Shown here: positions 1 through 5,598 of the stretch, in pieces
Position numbering within the stretch: the stretch's first letter is position 1
Layout of the letters: the number at the start of each line of letters is the position of its first letter
Origin: Candidatus Poseidoniales archaeon
Lineage (GTDB): Archaea; Thermoplasmatota; Poseidoniia; Poseidoniales; Poseidoniaceae
NCBI GenBank assembly: GCA_012270265.1
Contig: JAAXIR010000226.1
Coordinates: 1 to 7,187, forward strand
Length of the DNA stretch: 7,187 nucleotides
Direction: 5' to 3'
Position numbers and translations under genes: made by a program
Notes under the pieces: generated by a model
Told to the model about the DNA's origin: nothing
The model's input: the letters and a program-made list of their open reading frames with translations, nothing else
Database searches by the model: none

Positions 1-2376
1 GACTGAAGGAGATTGGCAGGGTGATTCGAGAATACGATCACCAAGTAGTGTTTGAATCTCGTAATTTGAGACTCCCAAAACATTCGGTGAATCGGTGAAG
101 GTGGTCTCATTGGTCACACCAACGACGACACCGTTTCTTGAGATTTCAAAGGATGCTGGGGTGGAGGAAGCCCACGTCCAATCGAGTTGAACGTTGGCAT
201 CAGATACTGTTTGAGTGAGGTTTGGACATGCCAACGCCGAAATCGGTTCGATGATGATTGAGGTCGAATTCGTTGCACCCGTTTCATCAATGACTGTGAG
301 CGACACCTCAACAACACCACTCGCTGGCATGAGGAGTGATGCTTCAACTCCTGAGGATGCTCCATTCAGCCAAATCCATTGATATCGGACGATGGAGTTG
401 TCTGGATCCGTTGAGTCCAACCCAGATAGCGTGACTCGTTCCCCTGCATAGAGATCATCCGTGAGCACAGAAATCCTCGCACTTGGAGGCGTGTTCTCCA
501 CAATGATGGAAGTTGTTGAGACGACATATGATGTACCGTCTGTAACATTCACTTCAACACTCCACTCTTGTCCCGGGCCAAGATATGAAGATGGGACAAT
601 TGAGGCACCATCCAGCGAGCCTTCTCTAAACCCATTTCTAAACCAGGTAATGGTTGAAACCTCAGTGACGTCATCGTCGATATCAGAGATGGATGTTTGA
701 AGAACAAGATCGTCTTGAGAAGTTGCATTTTCCAGAGCGACAGAAAGAAGTGGGTCTGAGTTAATGATCAAGACTGAGAGTGTTTCGCTCTGGGAACTTG
801 CTGTTTCACCATCGTTCGCTTGTACCACAGCAGTCCATGATTCGCCTTTGTTCGTAGCAGTAGAAGGAAGCGTTGCCTGATTGTTGTACTCCAATTGTAT
901 CACTCCGTCAAGGTACCAAGTGATGCTCATGGTTGTTTGATCACCATCAACATCGCTCATCGTTGCCATCACGGTCACATTTTCATCGGTAGCGGCTTCA
1001 TTCATGCTGATGGTTGCAGAATCCAATGATGGCGCAGTGTTCAGTATCTCAAGGCTCGAAGATGCTGTCCACAACGACCATTCTGTACCGTCATTTACCC
1101 GAACTTCAACAATCCACAGATCGCCTTTTGTCGTCATCGTTGAATCAATCGTTGAAGTCGAAATTGTTGTCATGATACCGTTTTTCGACCAGCGATATTG
1201 CGTATCAACGATGGAATCCATATCTGCATCGGAAGACGTTGAGGAAACCACAAGAGTGTCAAGTGTTTTCGGATTTGAGGGTGAAATGGTGATTGAATCT
1301 ACGGTCGGCGCAGTGTTCGAAGTATCACCTGTTACAGAAATCGTATTCGAACGAACCCAAGGGGAATGTCCTTCCCCATCATGCGCACGAACTTCAACTT
1401 CCCAGACATCATCAGCCCGTGTTGCTAGCGACGGTACGATTGTGAGATCATCAAGTCCATCTTGCAAAGCACCATTGAGATACCAACGATACTCAAAGGC
1501 AAGTGTATCACCATCGTTGTCTGTTTCACCTGAAATTGATGCAGTGAGATCATCATCCACAGTCGGGTTTGGTGGCGATATTGTAGCAGATGAAATCGAA
1601 GGAAGAGAATTCAACACTGTAACTGTGTTTGAATTCACGGTTGCTCCGAAATCCTCTCCATCACTGGGTGTTACTGCAGCTTGCCAACTGTCTCCTTTCA
1701 GGAGGGATGCGCTTGAAATTGCGATTAAACCGTCAAATTGTGATTGATGAGCCCCATTCAGTAACCATTGTATGGTTGTCCCTGATTCAGTATCGCCACT
1801 ATCTTGATCCGAAAATGTGTAAGTCAGTGTGATGTCATCACTTGATGTAGGGCTCGATGGTGAAATTTGAACATTGGATGCAGTTGGCGGATTATTCGAC
1901 ACAACAACTGTTTCTGTGATGGTCGCAGATGTCGTCGTCCAAGCGTCTCCACTAGTTCCACTTACACCATTGGCTGTCATTCCAGCGATTCCAGCCGTGA
2001 CTGTTCCACTTCCAGAAGCAGGGGCGGTCCAATCAAAACTCCATGCACGATTTGCTTTGTTCGTGTGCGTGACGGACTTACCGCTGACTTTGACACCAGA
2101 ATTACCACCTGTTGAAAGCGATCCTTTGGAGACCTCGACATTGAAACCACCATGTGTACCTGTTACACCTCCCGATACTGAAACCTGAATCGAGTAAGTT
2201 TGACCAGGTGTGTAGCTCGATGGGAAATTCTCGGAAATCGAGACTGTGGAGGAGCTTCCTCCATGGCAACCACATCCTCCAGAGGAGAAGTGCTTGCCAC
2301 CTGAATTCGCTTCGATAACAGGTGTAAGTACAACCATTGCAACAACAGCAGAGAGGAGAATGGCTTTCAGTTGCAT
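1..2376 (-). CDS. Secreted multi-repeat protein: reeler-like N-terminal domain plus Ig/PKD/Fn3-like repeats (3' partial)
   Basis: The frame is open for all 792 codons from the ATG at 2376 to the window edge, so the C-terminus is missing. An in-frame TAA at 2388-2386 makes this the first possible ATG. Residues 1-23 form a signal peptide (MQLKAILLSAVVAMVVL, then polar). Residues about 35-160 start with a GGCGCHGG motif and contain Y-T-P-G-Q, HGGF and 'WSFDWTAP', then G-x-G-x-V-T. This resembles the reeler-like domain often annotated as 'choice-of-anchor V'; I recall that family rather than having searched it. Five Ig-like repeats follow (161-627), then a PKD-like domain (about 628-717, 'DSTDPDNSIVRYQW') and the start of a Fn3-like domain (718 on). 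Only four cysteines occur: C35 and C37 in the N-terminal motif, and C717 and C787, which could pair around the last domain. N-x-S/T sequons occur at N466, N550, N610, N703, N719 and N756. The likely role is a cell-surface or secreted adhesive or binding protein; ligand and anchor are unknown. Confidence 0.88.
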   Translation of the reverse strand, partial: MQLKAILLSAVVAMVVLTPVIEANSGGKHFSSGGCGCHGGSSSTVSISENFPSSYTPGQTYSIQVSVSGGVTGTHGGFNVEVSKGSLSTGGNSGVKVSGKSVTHTNKANRAWSFDWTAPASGSGTVTAGIAGMTANGVSGTSGDAWTTTSATITETVVVSNNPPTASNVQISPSSPTSSDDITLTYTFSDQDSGDTESGTTIQWLLNGAHQSQFDGLIAISSASLLKGDSWQAAVTPSDGEDFGATVNSNTVTVLNSLPSISSATISPPNPTVDDDLTASISGETDNDGDTLAFEYRWYLNGALQDGLDDLTIVPSLATRADDVWEVEVRAHDGEGHSPWVRSNTISVTGDTSNTAPTVDSITISPSNPKTLDTLVVSSTSSDADMDSIVDTQYRWSKNGIMTTISTSTIDSTMTTKGDLWIVEVRVNDGTEWSLWTASSSLEILNTAPSLDSATISMNEAATDENVTVMATMSDVDGDQTTMSITWYLDGVIQLEYNNQATLPSTATNKGESWTAVVQANDGETASSQSETLSVLIINSDPLLSVALENATSQDDLVLQTSISDIDDDVTEVSTITWFRNGFREGSLDGASIVPSSYLGPGQEWSVEVNVTDGTSYVVSTTSIIVENTPPSARISVLTDDLYAGERVTLSGLDSTDPDNSIVRYQWIWLNGASSGVEASLLMPASGVVEVSLTVIDETGATNSTSIIIEPISALACPNLTQTVSDANVQLDWTWASSTPASFEISRNGVVVGVTNETTFTDSPNVLGVSNYEIQTLLGDRILESPCQSPSV
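496..1896 (-). repeat. Five tandem Ig-like protein repeats of about 90-98 residues
   Basis: These are protein-level repeats inside the partial secreted protein. The units span residues 161-255, 256-353, 354-445, 446-538 and 539-627. Each opens with N-x-x-P (NNPP, NSLP, NTAP, NTAP, NSDP). Most then have an 'ISP-S/P-N-P' strand, a D-x-D acidic turn, a W in 'x-W-x-L/K/R-N/D-G', a 'G-D/E-x-W-x-V-E-V' strand and an 'N/S/H-D-G' turn. The DNA of the units has diverged, so they are old duplications rather than recent copies. The acidic turns could bind calcium, as in cadherin or PKD-like modules; that is inference. Confidence 0.8.
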
Positions 2377-2433
2377 GAGAGAAAATTATGCTATGCTCGT
2401 TAAGAATGTTCGTTCCTGACGACAGAAATTTTC
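2377..2433 (-). promoter_or_regulatory. 57-base gap before the secreted repeat protein; possible archaeal promoter
   Basis: This is the only spacer between the ligase stop and the repeat-protein ATG. Read on the minus strand it is AT-rich near both ends (GAAAATTTC just after the ligase stop, CATAATTTTC close to the ATG). There is no Shine-Dalgarno sequence before the ATG at 2376; the preceding bases are TTTTCTCTC. That would fit a leaderless or short-leader transcript, with a TATA-like element either about 27 bases upstream (TTCTTAA) or at GAAAATTTC about 50 bases upstream. Neither is a good match to a TATA box, so the element is not pinned down. A six-pair imperfect hairpin at 2413-2428 lacks a T-run. 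Confidence 0.25.
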
Positions 2434-4578
2434 TCAATAATCAAACAGTGTTGGCTGCGTCGCAGAAGGTTTGTTTTCAGGAGGTGTGGCCATCCCAGAC
2501 AATCGTTGCAACAGGGTTTTCTCATCCCAAACCTGGACATCCAATTTTTCAGCTTTGGTGAGTTTCGATCCAGCGTTTTCGCCTGCGACAAGCACAGATA
2601 GATTTCCTGAAACACTGCTAACAACCTTTCCTCCACCGGCCTTGATTCGTGCTTGAATGCTCTTCCTCGATTCAGAAAGTGTACCAGTTACGCAGAACGT
2701 CATGCCTTCTAGTGGGCCTCCTGCCTCTACCAGTTCCTCTTGCTGAATCGTTAAGAACACAAGAAGATCGGTGATGAATGCTTTCCGAAGATGGATTCCA
2801 TCTCGTAGTTGAAGTGCAACAATTTCGCCAACTCCCTCGATCGATGTTAATTCCAATATTCGAGAGTCGTCTTTGAGACTATCATCAACCCATGCTAGGA
2901 GTTGCTCTGGAGCGTTGAAGTGATTCGAAATTGCTGTCGCCAGTTCTGGACCAATGCCTGGTAATCCAAGAGCACTGAGGAACTTCGAGAATGTCATCGC
3001 ACGACTCTTGTTGATCTCATTGAGAACCTTGTCTGCTGACTTTTGGCCCATCCTCTCCAGTGAGAGCAGCATACGCTCGTCAAGTCGGTACAAATCGGCG
3101 ATGCTTGAGATGAGATTCTCATCGATGAGTTGCTCAACGAGTTTTTCTCCAATACCATCCATTTCAAGCGCTCGGCAATAGTAGAGTATGCTTCGACCCA
3201 GCCTTGCTGTACATTGGACGTCTGTGCAACGAAGGAATGCCCCTTCAATCTCGACTGGCCCGTTGCAAGCAGGACAATCTTCAGGCGGCGAAATCCTCCG
3301 ACGTTGTGGCAACTCGCCTTGGAATGATTCTCCATCAGCATGCACTCGACCATCGATGTCGTTCTGCGTTGCAGGTCCAAGGCTCGCTTCGATCTTCGGA
3401 ATCACATCGCCGCGGCGAACAATTCGAACCTTATCCCCGATTTGAATGCCCAATCGTTCAACTTCACCGAGATTGTGCAAGGTTGTGTTTTCTACTGTCA
3501 CGCCACCAACACGTTGGGGCGCAATGCGTGCAACGGGAGTGATATTGCCCGTCCGGCCAGTTTGCCAGTCAACATCGAGGAGAACCGATGTAGCTTCTTC
3601 TGGAGGGAACTTCCATGCAAGCGCCCAGCGAGGATGATGTGCCGTCATACCGAGCAGATCTCGCTTTTCGAGATCATCGACTTTGAAAACGAGTCCATCG
3701 ATTTCAAAGCCATAGGCCTCTCGGCCTCTGCTCCAGGTTTCGGTCTCTTTGCACAGTGATTCAATGGAAGCGCCTTCTGTATCCGAATCATGGACAACCC
3801 AAGGTGCTGGTTTGACACCTGCCACGTTGTTCAGCCACTCGAGAAGGAGACTGTCAAATGGATCGCTTGGCGGTGCGTTCGAATCAGGGTGGCGAGATGC
3901 TTCACTCGGAAACTTCGCATCGTATGCCAGAAAGACCAAGTCGCTTGCATCGGCCTTTCCATCTGCCTTTTTCTGACGAAGCGCCCCTGCTGCAAGGTTT
4001 CTTGGATTTGGAGAAATCTTGCGATACTTTTCCTCAAAAACGGACTTTCTCATCACGACTTCGCCTCGGATGTGAACATCAACTTCCGTGCCAAGCGTAT
4101 GCGGCACATTCTCAACCTTACGCGCATTCTTGGTAACGTCTTCACCTCGGTCGCCACTGCCTCGTGTTGCAGCTCGAACCAATCGACCTTTCCTGTATTC
4201 GAGAGAAAGTGCGGAGCCATCCAGCTTTGGTTGCGAAATGAATCGTGTCGATTCAAGTGAAGACTCTTTGACAAAGTGCGCAATATCCTCATCGTTGGTT
4301 CCTTTGTTCAGCGAACGCATTGGGAACATGTGATCGACTTTGACCGTGCCGGGATCGATTTCAGCTCCAACACGTTGCAGTTGCGGATGATCGGGTTCGA
4401 GTTGCTTAAGCTCGTCCCATAAGACATCAAATTCAGCGTCTGAAATCTCGTTTCTTGCCTGGTTGTAATACAGATCCGAATGGTAGGCGATTTGTTCCGC
4501 CAACCATGCTACGCGGCTCTGGTTGGGAGTGGAATCTTCACCATTCTGAGCCATGTTTGACCACCGTCTTGACCCCAT
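2434..4578 (-). CDS. ligA: NAD+-dependent DNA ligase LigA
   Basis: The enzyme seals nicks in duplex DNA (Okazaki fragments, repair) using NAD+ as AMP donor. All LigA domains are present in order in 714 residues. Domain Ia carries LYYNQARNEISDAEFD (36-51). The adenylation domain carries KLDG with nucleophile Lys118, RGEV (E173), NPRNLAAGALRQ (191-202), EIDGLVFKV (K299) and WALAWKFP (K323). An OB fold follows (about 335-400), then a zinc finger at C435, C438, C451 and C456, helix-hairpin-helix repeats (about 470-600) and a BRCT domain (about 620-697). The length exceeds the roughly 670 residues usual in bacteria because of insertions around 223-245 and 403-428 and a C-terminal tail. Unusual residues are Gln116 where E-x-K is expected and Ser141 in TRGSG where TRGDG is expected. 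The ATG abuts the upstream stop (TAAATG). Met9 at 4554 has a weak GGTG seven bases upstream and may be the real start. Confidence 0.97.
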   Translation of the reverse strand: MGSRRWSNMAQNGEDSTPNQSRVAWLAEQIAYHSDLYYNQARNEISDAEFDVLWDELKQLEPDHPQLQRVGAEIDPGTVKVDHMFPMRSLNKGTNDEDIAHFVKESSLESTRFISQPKLDGSALSLEYRKGRLVRAATRGSGDRGEDVTKNARKVENVPHTLGTEVDVHIRGEVVMRKSVFEEKYRKISPNPRNLAAGALRQKKADGKADASDLVFLAYDAKFPSEASRHPDSNAPPSDPFDSLLLEWLNNVAGVKPAPWVVHDSDTEGASIESLCKETETWSRGREAYGFEIDGLVFKVDDLEKRDLLGMTAHHPRWALAWKFPPEEATSVLLDVDWQTGRTGNITPVARIAPQRVGGVTVENTTLHNLGEVERLGIQIGDKVRIVRRGDVIPKIEASLGPATQNDIDGRVHADGESFQGELPQRRRISPPEDCPACNGPVEIEGAFLRCTDVQCTARLGRSILYYCRALEMDGIGEKLVEQLIDENLISSIADLYRLDERMLLSLERMGQKSADKVLNEINKSRAMTFSKFLSALGLPGIGPELATAISNHFNAPEQLLAWVDDSLKDDSRILELTSIEGVGEIVALQLRDGIHLRKAFITDLLVFLTIQQEELVEAGGPLEGMTFCVTGTLSESRKSIQARIKAGGGKVVSSVSGNLSVLVAGENAGSKLTKAEKLDVQVWDEKTLLQRLSGMATPPENKPSATQPTLFDY
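2437..2460 (-). other. Candidate PCNA-interacting (PIP) peptide at the ligase C-terminus
   Basis: The last eight residues of the ligase are T-Q-P-T-L-F-D-Y (707-714). They follow a Pro/Ser/Thr-rich linker (ATPPENKPSA) that leaves the BRCT domain. Gln708, Leu711 and Tyr714 have the Q-x-x-h-x-x-a spacing of a PIP box; only the second aromatic of the full motif is missing because the chain ends. Archaeal clamp partners commonly carry Q-x-T-L-x-x-[FWY] tails, as I recall for RFC large subunits and FEN1. Clamp binding is inferred, not shown. Confidence 0.6.
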
Positions 4579-4581
4579 TTA
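4552..4581 (-). promoter_or_regulatory. Abutting stop/start between PPC-domain gene and ligA; two candidate ligase starts
   Basis: The TAA of the PPC-domain gene (4581-4579) is followed directly by ATG (4578-4576), giving TAAATG. No Shine-Dalgarno precedes this ATG, so it would depend on translational coupling. Eight codons later a second in-frame ATG (4554-4552) has GGTGG at 4565-4561, six bases upstream. The eight extra residues (MGSRRWSN) have no counterpart that I know of in LigA proteins, whereas a start at M-A-Q-N-G is a normal length before the first helix. Confidence 0.5.
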
Positions 4582-5019
4582 AGGTTCATGATTTTGCAGT
4601 TTAAGTTCAACAAACTCTCCATCAATCATTGGGCAACGCGTCATGACAATCTTTGACATGATGCGCATGTGAATCTCAGCTACCACGAAGACGGTTGCTT
4701 CAAACATATGCCCTGATTTTGTTACGAAATCATCGTCTGCAAATGTGGCATGGAGATGTGTGAAAGCCGAGCCGTCTTGATGTCGCGCAAGATTGCCCTG
4801 GAGCGTGACGAGTTCTGCAGGTTGTTCCAGCGTTCTGCGATGATATGTGAACGTATCATCCATGTAGCCAAATGTTGAGTTCGTCGTCCGCCCAATTCCA
4901 CTTGTAATCACCGCCCCGTTGATCCCCAATTCATCTGCGAGTTGCCGAAGAGAGGTGTGAATCTCTTCACCGGGTTCGAGGACAACAACCACATCGTCTC
5001 CACTGCGTGCCCATTCCAT
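4579..5019 (-). CDS. PPC/DUF296 domain protein
   Basis: The 146-residue protein is a single PPC (DUF296) domain, the fold also found in plant AT-hook proteins and as stand-alone proteins in bacteria and archaea. Matching elements are the opening strand DDVVVVLEPGEEI, a helix followed by INGAVITSGIGRT (33-45), the F-G-Y-M-D strand, 'LVTLQGNLA' (70-78), and the hallmark H-L-H at 88-90 with a G-H at 103-104 (T-H-L-H-A-T-F-A-D, then KSGHMFEATV). The three histidines are likely metal ligands. No AT-hook or other DNA-binding segment is present. The stand-alone family has no well-settled function, so none is assigned. An in-frame TGA five codons upstream fixes the ATG at 5019. The gene lies 40 bases after the membrane-protein stop and abuts ligA, so the two are probably cotranscribed. 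Confidence 0.88.
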   Translation of the reverse strand: MEWARSGDDVVVVLEPGEEIHTSLRQLADELGINGAVITSGIGRTTNSTFGYMDDTFTYHRRTLEQPAELVTLQGNLARHQDGSAFTHLHATFADDDFVTKSGHMFEATVFVVAEIHMRIMSKIVMTRCPMIDGEFVELKLQNHEP

Positions 5020-5059
5020 GATGTGAACACATCAAGGAATCACTTAGCCATACCTCTCA

Positions 5060-5554
5060 TCATTCCTCTTGGTCAGAGTGAAGGATTTCGATGATTCTCT
5101 CTGCTGCGATATCGAGGTCGTTGCGATCGCCGCCGAGCGGTAGTGGTCCGAATGGCCCCCAGCCCTTTCGCAGCAGCATAATTCGGTGCTTTGGTTGACG
5201 TTTAGGAAGTACGAGGCGTGACCACTCGTAACGTTGCCCGTCTGCGAAGAGGTGCGTCGAAGTGATAGCATACCGTTTTGGAACGAGAAGAGAAATGATG
5301 TGCAATCCAAGCAAAACATCCCAGATGATAACATACGTGATGGGTGTATCTGAAAACGATGCAAATCCCCATGGTAATGCCATCATTGCTGCCATTGAAC
5401 CCAAATTGGCCCATTGGCGAAACATCTCGTGGTTGCGTTCACTCTTCCATGCATATCCGTTGTTGGGCAACTGCCCGAATTGCGGAATGTCGCGATGTTG
5501 CCGTGTAAGCCACCATGCATCCCATGCAACAATAGCACCGAGGATGAGAACCAT
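5060..5554 (-). CDS. Small membrane protein with C-terminal PH-like cytoplasmic half, function unknown
   Basis: From the first ATG the protein is 164 residues. Hydrophobic segments lie at 1-16 (VLILGAIVAWDAWWL), about 50-67 and about 71-92. The remainder, from 'KRYAITSTHLFADG', is soluble, with alternating strand-like stretches ('YEWSRLVLPKRQPKHRIMLL', then GWGPFGPLPLGG) and a final helix (DLDIAAERIIEIL). The order 'YAIT... W... L...' recalls bacterial PH-like domains found beside transmembrane pairs, but I do not recognise a named family. With the ATG at 5554 the first membrane helix is short. The frame stays open for 14 further codons up to the TGA of the preceding gene, adding a hydrophobic PVALA, and an in-frame ATA at 5587 sits just after a strong ribosome-binding site. 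The true start may be there, giving 175 residues. The gene follows the surface-protein gene by 42 bases. Confidence 0.75.
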   Translation of the reverse strand: MVLILGAIVAWDAWWLTRQHRDIPQFGQLPNNGYAWKSERNHEMFRQWANLGSMAAMMALPWGFASFSDTPITYVIIWDVLLGLHIISLLVPKRYAITSTHLFADGQRYEWSRLVLPKRQPKHRIMLLRKGWGPFGPLPLGGDRNDLDIAAERIIEILHSDQEE

Positions 5555-5590
5555 TGCAAGAGCAACTGGTTCTGCGCTTGGGAGTATGTC

Positions 5591-5598
5591 ATCACCTC
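5591..5598 (-). promoter_or_regulatory. Strong Shine-Dalgarno match overlapping the surface-protein stop codon
   Basis: On the minus strand the bases read GAGGTGAT, overlapping the TGA at 5599-5597. This is an eight-base match to the archaeal consensus AGGAGGTGAT, complementary to the 3' end of 16S rRNA. It is 36 bases from the first in-frame ATG of the next gene (5554), too far to serve it. It is five bases (counted from GAGGTG) from an in-frame ATA at 5587-5585. No site this good precedes any other gene in the window. Confidence 0.5.

Noticed and set aside
1004..1747. Plus-strand open frame of 247 codons
   Set aside because: It is exactly antisense to the Ig-repeat protein. It is rich in Ser, Val and Glu with no recognisable domain, and is a by-product of repeated codons on the true strand.
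2256..2279. GGCGCHGG as a c-type heme site
   Set aside because: Heme attachment needs C-x-x-C-H; this is C-x-C-H, with no other heme motif in the part of the protein visible here.
2413..2428. Hairpin TTTCTG-loop-CAGGAA after the ligase stop as a terminator
   Set aside because: It has only six pairs including one G-T, a four-base loop and no T-run after it on the minus strand.
2102..2437. Minus-strand 111-codon frame overlapping the ligase end and the start of the secreted protein
   Set aside because: It is out of frame with the clear signal peptide and the reeler-like domain, with a Cys/Trp/Arg-rich composition typical of a shadow frame.
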